This document shows positions 53,322-60,893 of a DNA stretch of 64,000 nt, in pieces. Source of the stretch: Deinococcus sp. KNUC1210 (lineage in GTDB: Bacteria > Deinococcota > Deinococci > Deinococcales > Deinococcaceae); the NCBI RefSeq assembly GCF_022344005.1, contig NZ_CP092191.1, positions 127,675-191,674 of the forward strand, in the 5' to 3' direction. Every line of letters begins with the position of its first letter. Within the stretch, counting starts at the first letter, position 1. The notes under the pieces were generated by a model that saw nothing but the letters and a program-made list of their open reading frames with translations, searched no databases and was not told the DNA's origin. The position numbers were made by a program, and so were the translations under genes.

Positions 53322-53676
53322 GACATGACCTCCTGTACGGCCCAGGATAGTCAGCGGTGGTGAGCCGACAGTCAGCAAAAGGCCTGGAATCATGGTTCAC
53401 ACTTCACGATTTAAGAACATTCAGCATCATGTCCTCAGAGTTCTTAGCATGCTGATGGTGCTTCACATCAGGTCTCAGAACTGAAGAGCAGCGGCCAAGA
53501 CGGATTCAGAGGTGCGTGACTCTCTCATTTTCTATCACCGCAGATCTGCTTTCTACGGATTCTGTCCTGATTGGGCCAATGCATTCTGGGGTTCTCCTTA
53601 AATGATTCACAGCGGGGGTGTGTAGGCTGATGCCCAAGCATAAGAAAGCAACTCATCCGGACTACGGAGGTGTGCA
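53322..53676. other. Divergent intergenic region with interleaved inverted repeats
   Basis: No gene. Two 7-bp inverted repeats are interleaved: TAAGAAC (53412-53418) with GTTCTTA (53440-53446), and TCAGCAT (53421-53427) with ATGCTGA (53449-53455). They could be overlapping operators for the two divergent secreted-protein genes, or a pseudoknot in a leader RNA. Confidence 0.4.
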
Positions 53677-54147
53677 GTGAAGAACACCAGATGGCTCGTC
53701 AGCAGTCTTCTGCTCGGTCTTTCGGGAATGGTCGGTGCACAGTGTGTTTCGACGCCCAGATATGCTTTTAATGGCCTGGTCAGAATCGAGTATCCCAGGA
53801 CAGGCGGCTCTGCCTTTCTACAACAGGCGTGCGACGCTGGCTCTCGGCAGTTGCGAATGGACGTGATGAGCGCGGCCCGGCAGCAGGGCATTCCGGTCAG
53901 CTGGGTCGAGATTTATGCAGCCCGTGGCTGGGGATCGACATTTCATGATCTGATCTACAAGACCAGAGCCAGTGGGTACGGTCAGGCCGACTTCAAGAAG
54001 TACAGCGTGGCCCCACGAACCAACATGAGCAGCGGTGAACTGCTCGTCTATGCCACAAAAACGGGGAAATACATCGCCATGCGTTCTTACCGGGAGGGCA
54101 GCAGTACCGCCAATACCCGTGATGTGTTCGTCGTGTACGGCAACTGA
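53677..54147 (+). CDS. Small secreted protein of unknown function (156 aa)
   Basis: GTG start behind CGGAGG; the signal peptide is MKNTRWLVSSLLLGLSGMVGAQ. The mature part has two cysteines (QCVSTPRY and QACDAGSR) that may pair. A mixed segment follows (VSWVEIYAARGWGSTFHDLIY) and beta strands to the end (GELLVYATKTGKYIAMRSY, VFVVYGN). No known family recognised. Monocistronic and convergent with the LacI gene. Confidence 0.75.
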   Translation: MKNTRWLVSSLLLGLSGMVGAQCVSTPRYAFNGLVRIEYPRTGGSAFLQQACDAGSRQLRMDVMSAARQQGIPVSWVEIYAARGWGSTFHDLIYKTRASGYGQADFKKYSVAPRTNMSSGELLVYATKTGKYIAMRSYREGSSTANTRDVFVVYGN

Positions 54148-54182
54148 GCCTGTCTTCGACCGTTGGAGGCGTGCAAGGTCTT

Positions 54183-55211
54183 TCAGCGCCTCGCAGTCGA
54201 TTCCCGAACAATGAGCTGGGTAGGAAAAGGCGCTGGCAGGAGAGGCTCTTCCCCTGCTGCCAGCGCTGCCAGCATCTGAACGGCAACCGCTCCCATGTGC
54301 AGCAGCGGTTGCCGAACGGTCGTCAGACCCGGACGTGAGGCGGTCGCCATCGGCAGATCATCGAATCCCACGACGGACAGCTCACCCGGTACCCTCAGGC
54401 CGAAGTCCTGGGCCGCGTGCAGCGCACCCAGCGCCATCGCGTCGCCGGACACAAAGAGAGCTGTGGGCGGCACAGGAAGTCGCAGCAGGGCTTGTGCGGC
54501 CTGCTCGCCGCTTTCCTTGGTGAAATTGCCGTGCTGCACGTAAGCAGCGTTCTGAGGTAGCCCTGCCAGCGCCAGGCTCTCGCGGTAGCCGCGAAAACGT
54601 TCATGGGCGTCGTTGCGTTCGTACAGGTCACTGCCCTGAGGGACGTCCTTCACGTCCGGTTCGGCCTCCAGCCCGCTGATAAAGCCGATCTCCGTATGGC
54701 CCAGGCTCAGCAGATGGTTCATTGCCAGGCAGGCACCTCCGTAATTGTCCACCACCAGTGGATGTGCCGACGGACCGTCCACGCTGACGACGTGTGTCGG
54801 CAGGTCGGTGCTGAACTGCTGTGTCTGGCGCGAAGGCTGAATCAGCAGGGCACCGACCGAGAGCCGCGCCATCATCGAAAAATCCGAGGTGCTGTTGGGG
54901 CTGAGCATCATCACGACCAGATCGTAATTGAGGCGTTCAGCGGCCTCGCCCGCACCCTGGACCACTTCAGCCGCGTAGGGCCGATTGAGCTGGGGAGTAA
55001 AAACGCTGATGATGCGGTTATGCCCTCCTGCCAGACTGCGGGCCAGTGGATTGACCCGGTAGCCCGTCTCGGCGATGGCTGTCAGCACCCGCTGGCGCGT
55101 GGCTGGCCGGACATTGCCCTTGCCGTTGATGACGTTCGAGACGGTCATGGGTGAAACGCCCGCTCGCTGGGCTACGTCGTTGAGAGTGATCGTCGCGCGT
55201 TCATGAAGCAT
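54183..55211 (-). CDS. LacI family transcriptional regulator (342 aa)
   Basis: Start at MLHERATITLNDVAQRAGV chosen for its RBS (CAAGGACAGGC); an ATG at 55265 has AAGG too close. HTH: TLNDVAQRAGVSPMTVSNVING. Ligand domain: RIISVFTPQLNRPYAAEVVQG, VDNYGGACLAMNHLL, FISGLEAEPD, ALFVSGDAMALG and VVGFDDLPMATASRPGLTTV. It is divergent from the discoidin/beta-helix lipoprotein gene, with two identical LacI-type operators between them, and is therefore its likely repressor. Confidence 0.93.
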   Translation of the reverse strand: MLHERATITLNDVAQRAGVSPMTVSNVINGKGNVRPATRQRVLTAIAETGYRVNPLARSLAGGHNRIISVFTPQLNRPYAAEVVQGAGEAAERLNYDLVVMMLSPNSTSDFSMMARLSVGALLIQPSRQTQQFSTDLPTHVVSVDGPSAHPLVVDNYGGACLAMNHLLSLGHTEIGFISGLEAEPDVKDVPQGSDLYERNDAHERFRGYRESLALAGLPQNAAYVQHGNFTKESGEQAAQALLRLPVPPTALFVSGDAMALGALHAAQDFGLRVPGELSVVGFDDLPMATASRPGLTTVRQPLLHMGAVAVQMLAALAAGEEPLLPAPFPTQLIVRESTARR

Positions 55212-55277
55212 GCCTGTCCTTGAGGATCGCATCTCGCCGCTCTTCAAGTCTGAAGATTGGCTCATGGCCTTCTAACG

Positions 55278-55293
55278 ATTATAGCGCTACATT
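55278..55293. promoter_or_regulatory. LacI-type operator, copy 1
   Basis: ATTATAGCGCTACATT, with the dyad TAGCGCTA that is typical of LacI-family operators. An exact second copy lies 125 bp away. It sits just upstream of the regulator start, so autoregulation is likely. Confidence 0.8.
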
Positions 55294-55402
55294 AAAGGTG
55301 GACAAGCCACAACTCAGCTTCTTCTCTCCGTCCTGACCGTTCGGATGCAGTACGACTGCTGTGGATTCCGGGCCCTTCGACAGGCTGGTGTGTTCGTTCA
55401 AA

Positions 55403-55418
55403 ATTATAGCGCTACATT
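55403..55418. promoter_or_regulatory. LacI-type operator, copy 2
   Basis: Second exact copy of the 16-bp operator, about 92 bases before the ATG of the discoidin/beta-helix lipoprotein. The 125-bp distance is close to twelve helical turns, which would place both on the same face for looping. Confidence 0.8.
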
Positions 55419-55509
55419 CTGGCGCTGATCTGCTCCAGCCGGTTTACCCTGGACGGTACTGAGTCGTCGGTGCCACTCGCTTTTCTCAGCACCACCCCTG
55501 AGGTCTGCT

Positions 55510-57732
55510 ATGAAGAACGCTGCCACCCTGATGACGCTCCTGACCGTTGCTCTGAGCGCCTGCAGTTCCCAGACCAGTGCTCCTGCCGGGCCAGACACCA
55601 GCCCACAGCTCTCGGCGCAGACCGTGACAGGATGCAGCACCACCAATCTCGCGCAGGGAAAATCGGCGACCGCCTCTTCGACGGAAAATGCCGCCTCGCT
55701 GAGTGCCGCCGCAGCGGTGGACAACAATACGGCGACCCGCTGGTCGAGCGCCTTCAGTGACGCTCAGTGGTTGCAGGTCGATCTGGGAAGTTCGCAGCAG
55801 CTATGCGGCGTCACCATTCAGTGGGAAGCAGCCTACGCCAAGACCTTCCAGATGCTCGTCTCGAACGACGGCACTACTTGGACGGCGGCCTCTCCCGTCA
55901 CCAGCAGCACGGGCGGCACCCAGAATCTCAGCCTGAGCGGCAGCGGCCGTTATATAAGGATGAATGGCCTTCAACGGGCCACCCAGTACGGCTATTCCAT
56001 CTTCGAGCTTCAGGTCTTCGGAGGCACCGGCGTGACCCCTCTTCCCACTTCCGATACGCCCGACTTCGGGCCAAACGTCAGTATTTTCGACACCTCCACC
56101 CCCATCGCAACGATTCAGTCCAAACTCGACACCGCTTTCAACGCCCAGCTCAGGAATCCTTCGGCGCAGTTCGGCGATCAGCGCAACGTGTTCCTCTTCA
56201 AGCCGGGCACCTATGGGCGTGTCTGGGCCAACGTCGGCTTCTATACCACCGTCGCCGGGCTGGGTCTGAATCCGGACGACGTCACGCTGAACGGCAGCAT
56301 CAATGTGGACAGCGGCTGGGTGTACGGCGACGAAAAGAACGCGACCCAGAATTTCTGGAGAAGTGCCGAGAATATCGCGGTGGTGCCTGAGGGCGGGACC
56401 GACCGCTGGGCAGTGTCGCAGGCCGCGCCGATGCGCCGCGTGCACATCAGGGGCAACCTGACCATGGGGCCATCCAATCAGGACGGCGGACAGGGCTACT
56501 CCAGCGGCGGCTTCATCGCCGACAGCAAGGTGGACGGACAGGTCACGTCCGGCTCTCAGCAACAGTGGTACACCCGCGACAGCACGCTGGGCAGCTGGAG
56601 CGGCAGCAACTGGAACATGGTGTTCTCGGGCGTGGGCGGCGCACCGGCCCAGAGCTTTCCCAATCCGCCGTATACCGTGCTGGGCGGCACACCGGTCTCG
56701 CGTGAAAAGCCGTACCTGTATATCGACTCCGCTGGCAAATACCGCCTCTTCCTGCCCAGTCTGCGTACCAACTCGTCGAACGCGACCTGGCCGAACACGC
56801 CCGGTACCTCACTGCCCCTGAGTCAGTTCTATGTCGCCAAGCCCAGCGACAGCGCCGCCACGCTCAACCAGGCACTCGCCCAGGGTCTGAATCTCTTTCT
56901 GACTCCCGGCGTCTACCATCTCTCGCAGACTCTCAATGTCACCCGCGCCAACACCGTGGTCTTCGGGCTGGGCTTTGCCACCCTGGTGCCCGACAACGGC
57001 GTGAATGCCATGAGCGTGGCCGACGTCGACGGAGTCAGGATCGCCGGACTCCTCTTCGATGCCGGTACGGTCAACAGCGCTGCCCTGCTGACCGTGGGGA
57101 CCAGCGGCTCACACATCAACCACGCTGCCAATCCGACGACTGTGCAGGACGTGTATTTCCGCATCGGCGGCGCGGTGGCGGGCAAAGCGACCAACAGCCT
57201 GATCGTCAACAGCGACAACACCATCGTCGATCACATCTGGGCGTGGCGTGCCGACCACGGCAACTCTCCGACCGGCTGGACGGTGAATACCGCCGATACG
57301 GGGATGATCGTCAACGGGAATGCGGTGCTGGCTACCGGCCTGTTCGTCGAGCACTACCAGAAATACCAGGTCGTCTGGAACGGTCAGAACGGCAAAACCG
57401 TCTTCTTCCAGAACGAAATGCCTTACGACGTACCCAATCAGGCGACCTGGCGCAGCGGGGCCAAGGGGTACGCCGCCTACAAGGTCGCCGACAGCGTGAC
57501 CAGCCACGAGGCCTGGGGGCTGGGAGCTTACTCGTATTTCAATGTCGATCCGACCATTCACGCCGACCGCGCCATCGAGGTGCCCAACGTGGCGGCGGTA
57601 AAAATCCATGACGCCCTGACGGTTTCGCTCGGGAATGTCGGCTTTATCGACCATGTGGTCAACAACGCGGGTCCGGCGGCACCTCAGCCCGGCACCAACA
57701 CCCAGCCCAGCAACCTCATCAGCTATCCCTGA
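55510..57732 (+). CDS. Lipoprotein with F5/8 type C domain and parallel beta-helix (740 aa)
   Basis: Lipoprotein signal MKNAATLMTLLTVALSACSSQ (lipobox LSAC, Cys18). Residues about 40-170 are a discoidin/F5-8C carbohydrate-binding module (KSATASSTENAASLS, TRWSSAFSDAQWLQVDLG, YIRMNGLQRATQYGYSIFE). Residues about 180-740 form a right-handed beta-helix of the type often mis-annotated 'adenylyl cyclase' in actinobacteria (NVFLFKPGTYGRVW, AVSQAAPMRRVHIRGN, FVEHYQKYQVVWNGQNGKTV). Probably a surface polysaccharide lyase or hydrolase. Its control by a LacI regulator supports a sugar-related role; the reaction is unknown. Confidence 0.88.
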   Translation: MKNAATLMTLLTVALSACSSQTSAPAGPDTSPQLSAQTVTGCSTTNLAQGKSATASSTENAASLSAAAAVDNNTATRWSSAFSDAQWLQVDLGSSQQLCGVTIQWEAAYAKTFQMLVSNDGTTWTAASPVTSSTGGTQNLSLSGSGRYIRMNGLQRATQYGYSIFELQVFGGTGVTPLPTSDTPDFGPNVSIFDTSTPIATIQSKLDTAFNAQLRNPSAQFGDQRNVFLFKPGTYGRVWANVGFYTTVAGLGLNPDDVTLNGSINVDSGWVYGDEKNATQNFWRSAENIAVVPEGGTDRWAVSQAAPMRRVHIRGNLTMGPSNQDGGQGYSSGGFIADSKVDGQVTSGSQQQWYTRDSTLGSWSGSNWNMVFSGVGGAPAQSFPNPPYTVLGGTPVSREKPYLYIDSAGKYRLFLPSLRTNSSNATWPNTPGTSLPLSQFYVAKPSDSAATLNQALAQGLNLFLTPGVYHLSQTLNVTRANTVVFGLGFATLVPDNGVNAMSVADVDGVRIAGLLFDAGTVNSAALLTVGTSGSHINHAANPTTVQDVYFRIGGAVAGKATNSLIVNSDNTIVDHIWAWRADHGNSPTGWTVNTADTGMIVNGNAVLATGLFVEHYQKYQVVWNGQNGKTVFFQNEMPYDVPNQATWRSGAKGYAAYKVADSVTSHEAWGLGAYSYFNVDPTIHADRAIEVPNVAAVKIHDALTVSLGNVGFIDHVVNNAGPAAPQPGTNTQPSNLISYP

Positions 57733-57777
57733 ACAGCCTGCCGCTGTCAATGAAGTGCCAGGTCCGACAGGAAACCG

Positions 57778-57806
57778 CCCCGCCAACGCAGCAGCGTCAG
57801 GCGGGG
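57778..57806 (+). terminator. Possible terminator stem after beta-helix gene
   Basis: CCCCGCC (57778-57784) and GGCGGGG (57800-57806) with a 15-base loop, about 45 bases after the stop. No T run follows, so the call is weak. Confidence 0.3.
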
Positions 57807-57832
57807 TCGGGGACTGATGAGGTGAGTGGTGT

Positions 57833-58261
57833 TTACTTCCTGACGACGCTACACCATGCGAGGATCGCGTCCTTGTCGCCCTGGAACCAGACGCCGCCGT
57901 ACCACATCTTGGGCGTCGTCAGTACAAATTGCTCGTAGGCGCCGCCATCGCCGGTTTCGCCGACACCGAGGCTCTTGTAAGCGAAGGCTTTGGGAATTTT
58001 CGCGTTCAGATTCTTGGCGATGGTGGTCGGATTCCCTTCCCAGTACAGCAGTTCGTGGTACTGGCACTTGCCGTTCAGGCTTCCCGCCACGTCTTCGAGA
58101 ACTTCGACCATCTCATCCGAGAAATCGTCGTCGGTGAGTTCAAGAGCACCATTGGGAAGCTGGAAGCCGGTCAGATTGGAAGTGCTGACGAAATCTGTTG
58201 CCAGAGCAGCGGGCGTCAGCAACAGAAAGGCCGCGATAAACAGGCTTAAATTTTTATTCAC
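57833..58261 (-). CDS. Small secreted protein of unknown function (142 aa)
   Basis: Signal peptide MNKNLSLFIAAFLLLTPAALA, then an acidic segment (LTDDDFSDEMVEVLEDVAG) and a C-terminal part with GVGETGDGGAYEQFVL and WYGGVWFQGDKDAILAWCS. Two cysteines (KCQYH, WCSVV) may pair. No family recognised. Single gene, convergent with the beta-helix gene. Confidence 0.75.
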   Translation of the reverse strand: MNKNLSLFIAAFLLLTPAALATDFVSTSNLTGFQLPNGALELTDDDFSDEMVEVLEDVAGSLNGKCQYHELLYWEGNPTTIAKNLNAKIPKAFAYKSLGVGETGDGGAYEQFVLTTPKMWYGGVWFQGDKDAILAWCSVVRK

Positions 58262-58411
58262 ACCTCTACTATGATCTCTGTTGTTTGTAGCTGCAATTGA
58301 GGATAGTGGGGGGATATACTGGGCCGTTCCGCTCCTGCGCTGGGATAACCGGGGTGGATTGCACGGTCCGTTCCGTCCCAGTGCGTTTCCATGTCCAGAT
58401 CGGACGTGTCG

Positions 58412-59032
58412 CTACAGCAGCCCCTGACGCAGCGCTGTCACGGCGGCCTGGGTGCGGTCGGTCGCCCGCAGCTTCTGCAGAATGTCCTGAATATGAAACT
58501 TTACGGTGCTGAGACTGATCTCCAGCATCAGTGCAATGTCTTTGTTTCCCTGGCCTTCAGCGATCAGGCGCAGCACCTCCGTTTCGCGCTCGGTCAGCGG
58601 CGACGCAGCGGCAGGGGCACGCACGCTTCCCAGGATATGGTGGGCGATCTCGGGGTCGAGATACGCGCTCCCAGCAGCGGCGGCACGGATGGCAAGCAGC
58701 AGCAATTCGGGCTGTGCACTCTTCAGGCAGTAGGCATCCGCGCCGCTGCCCATCGCCGCCAGCACCTCGTTTCGCAGGTTATGCGCCGTCAGCATCACCA
58801 CCCGGACAGAGGGAAAGTCGCGCTTGATCCGGGCGGCTGTCTCGATGCCGTCGATGCCGGGCAGTCCGATATCCAGAACCACCACATCCGGCGTGTTTCT
58901 TGCGAGAAGTTCAAGCGCCTCCTCTCCGCTCCTCGCCTCCCCGACGACCTGTAGATCCTGCTCGAAATTGATCGCCACCCGCAGCCCATCGCGGGTAAAA
59001 ATATGATCTTCCACCAGCAGCACCTGAATCAT
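58412..59032 (-). CDS. NarL/LuxR family response regulator (206 aa)
   Basis: Receiver domain (VLLVEDHIFTRDGLR, phospho-acceptor Asp54 in VVLDIGLPG, Thr in MLTAHN, Lys in CLKSAQ) followed by a LuxR-type helix-turn-helix (LTERETEVLRLIAEGQGNKD, ISLSTVKFHIQDIL). RBS AAAGGAGGAG. It is 19 bases after its cognate histidine kinase gene. The targets are unknown; the divergent kdp operon is the nearest candidate. Confidence 0.94.
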   Translation of the reverse strand: MIQVLLVEDHIFTRDGLRVAINFEQDLQVVGEARSGEEALELLARNTPDVVVLDIGLPGIDGIETAARIKRDFPSVRVVMLTAHNLRNEVLAAMGSGADAYCLKSAQPELLLLAIRAAAAGSAYLDPEIAHHILGSVRAPAAASPLTERETEVLRLIAEGQGNKDIALMLEISLSTVKFHIQDILQKLRATDRTQAAVTALRQGLL

Positions 59033-59051
59033 GCGGCTCCTCCTTTCATGG

Positions 59052-60611
59052 CTATGTCACCGGCAGCCGCAGGGTAAACACCGTCTTGCCCAGCGGGGAA
59101 CGGCTGTACTGAACGCTGCCCTGGTGGGCCTGCAACACCTGCCGGGTCAGATACAGACCCAGCCCCGAGCTGCCCTGACCGCCCAGCCCAGACGTCCCGC
59201 TTCCGCCCCGGAACCGCTGAAACAGCCGCGCCTCACCCTCACGGCTCAGCCCTGGCCCCTCGTCGATGATCCGCAGCTCTGCCTGCTCACCCAGCGTATC
59301 CCGGTCGAGCAGCAGGGTCACTGTGCCGCCGGGGGGGCTGAATTTGATGGCGTTATCCAGAATATTCTGAATGGCTCGCCGCAGTTCACCTTTTTGCCCC
59401 AGGACGCGCAGGCCAACTTCGGCCCGGGTTTCGAGCGCGATGCCCTGCGTCGCGGCCAGCGGACGGACCTGCGCGACCACCTGAAGCGCCAGTTCGCGCA
59501 GATCCAGCGGCAGCGGATCAGGACTGGGCTCGCCCGCCTCGTACTTGGCCACCAGCAGCAGTTTCTCGGCCAGATCCAGCAGCGTCTGATTGGCATGCAG
59601 TCCGTGGGTCAGGGTCTCGCGGTATGCTTCCGGCAGCGGGCCATACGCCCCTTTGAGCGCATTGTTCATGCTCAGCGCGTTTGCCATCAGCGGTGTTCGC
59701 AGGTCGTGGCTGAAGGCGTACACGAGGTCACGGATGACGGTGTTGTGGTGTTCCAGCCGCGCCTGTTGCCTCTGCATCTCTTCCTGGAGATGGGTGCGTT
59801 CCAGCTGGGGTCCCAGAACCGCAATCGCCTCTTCAAGCCGGGCCACCTCGATTTCAGGATGATCGAAGATCAGCAGCAGATCTTCCTGCTGAGGACGCGG
59901 CAGCCTCGCCAGCAGCATCTCGCCGCCCAGAATGCCCCACACCGCCCCTGTGCCCGCCGGACGGGTCAGGTACACGGCGGGCAGCCGGGCATTGAGCGCG
60001 GGAAGGTGCTCTGGCGGCCCGTGTTCGGATTCATGCGCTCCGTGTGACACGGCGTAGGGCGCTCGCAGGGTGGCCTGCTGAAGCCCGCCGACCACCACAC
60101 TTCTAGAACCTGTAAAGGCCCGTATCGCCTGCGCCATGCGTTCCACGAAGGCCGCCTGATCGAAGGGACCGCTGACGGCTTCGAGCAGCTGCCTCAGGGC
60201 GTGTTCATGCACCGCCCGCTGCTCTTCCAGTTCCAGCTGAGCGGCCCGGTTGCTCGCCGCCCGGAACCGCAGGGTCAGTGAGCCGACCAGCAGGGCCGCC
60301 AGCAGCGAGAGCACGCGGTTGGCGATGTCATAAGGGTTCCAGCCGCCTGTGGTCGCCGCATTGATGCTTCCGGCGATCACGTTCCCGACCATCACGAGCA
60401 CGATCATCAGGCGGGTGGCATACGGCGATCCGGCCAGTCCGGACAGCGCGATAGGAGCACTGAAGAGAATGCCGAAAACCAGTCGGGCGGGCGTCAGAGT
60501 ATCGAGCAGCAGCACCACGACGAAGACCGTGACGCTGAGGGCGGTCGCCTGAGACAGAGCCGGTCGCCAGGCCTGAGGCCCGCTCGGACGACGAACGTGA
60601 GTGGCACACAC
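59052..60611 (-). CDS. Membrane sensor histidine kinase (519 aa)
   Basis: GTG start (MCATHVRRPSG). About four N-terminal membrane helices (residues 22-115, for example LSVTVFVVVLLLDTL and RLMIVLVMVGNVIAGS), a GAF-like region (about 140-285), HisKA with phospho-acceptor His near 300 (YAFSHDLRTPLM), and HATPase_c (NILDNAIKFSPPGG, DEGPGLS, GSSGLGLYL). It lacks the KdpD and USP domains of a true KdpD. It is divergent from kdpF by 97 bases, so control of kdp is possible but unproven. Confidence 0.93.
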   Translation of the reverse strand: MCATHVRRPSGPQAWRPALSQATALSVTVFVVVLLLDTLTPARLVFGILFSAPIALSGLAGSPYATRLMIVLVMVGNVIAGSINAATTGGWNPYDIANRVLSLLAALLVGSLTLRFRAASNRAAQLELEEQRAVHEHALRQLLEAVSGPFDQAAFVERMAQAIRAFTGSRSVVVGGLQQATLRAPYAVSHGAHESEHGPPEHLPALNARLPAVYLTRPAGTGAVWGILGGEMLLARLPRPQQEDLLLIFDHPEIEVARLEEAIAVLGPQLERTHLQEEMQRQQARLEHHNTVIRDLVYAFSHDLRTPLMANALSMNNALKGAYGPLPEAYRETLTHGLHANQTLLDLAEKLLLVAKYEAGEPSPDPLPLDLRELALQVVAQVRPLAATQGIALETRAEVGLRVLGQKGELRRAIQNILDNAIKFSPPGGTVTLLLDRDTLGEQAELRIIDEGPGLSREGEARLFQRFRGGSGTSGLGGQGSSGLGLYLTRQVLQAHQGSVQYSRSPLGKTVFTLRLPVT

Positions 60612-60708
60612 GGTTTACGCTACCTCGCAGCTTCCCGCACCGCTACGGCCACTTGACCAGGGGAGCCCGCCACCTGGCGAGTAGGCGAGCCTTCCGAAAC
60701 GCAGCACC

Positions 60709-60798
60709 ATGACAGCGATGAATAGTTTCCTGCTGGTGCTGGTGATCTGTGTGAGTGCGTATCTCCTGTATGCCCTCATTCGTCCGGAGAAATTCTGA
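60709..60798 (+). CDS. kdpF: Potassium-transporting ATPase small subunit KdpF (29 aa)
   Basis: MTAMNSFLLVLVICVSAYLLYALIRPEKF in two parts: a single membrane helix and the C-terminal YLLYALIRPEKF signature of KdpF, which stabilises the KdpABC complex. The stop overlaps the start of the next small ORF. An ATG three codons downstream is an alternative start. Identified by position ahead of kdpA and by the conserved tail. Confidence 0.85.
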   Translation: MTAMNSFLLVLVICVSAYLLYALIRPEKF

Positions 60799-60884
60799 TG
60801 CTGGCGATTGTCGCGGGCGCAGGCATTTTCCTGGGACTCTTCCTGCTGTGTGGCCTATTTCTCCGGGCCATCGAACGGCTTTAA
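60798..60884 (+). CDS. Second small membrane protein between kdpF and kdpA (28 aa)
   Basis: ATG overlaps the kdpF stop (TGATG). The product is one hydrophobic helix (LAIVAGAGIFLGLFLLCG) with a short basic end (LRAIERL). It ends 9 bases before kdpA, whose RBS (AAGGAC) begins at its stop. It resembles KdpF in size and topology but lacks the RPEKF-type tail. Probably a co-translated extra small subunit; function inferred from context only. Confidence 0.65.
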   Translation: MLAIVAGAGIFLGLFLLCGLFLRAIERL

Positions 60885-60893
60885 GGACACGAG

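Noticed and set aside
55510..57732. Adenylyl cyclase annotation
   Set aside because: No cyclase catalytic motifs; the sequence is a discoidin module plus beta-helix.
59052..60611. KdpD sensor kinase
   Set aside because: Lacks the N-terminal KdpD and USP domains; only the position next to kdp suggests a link.
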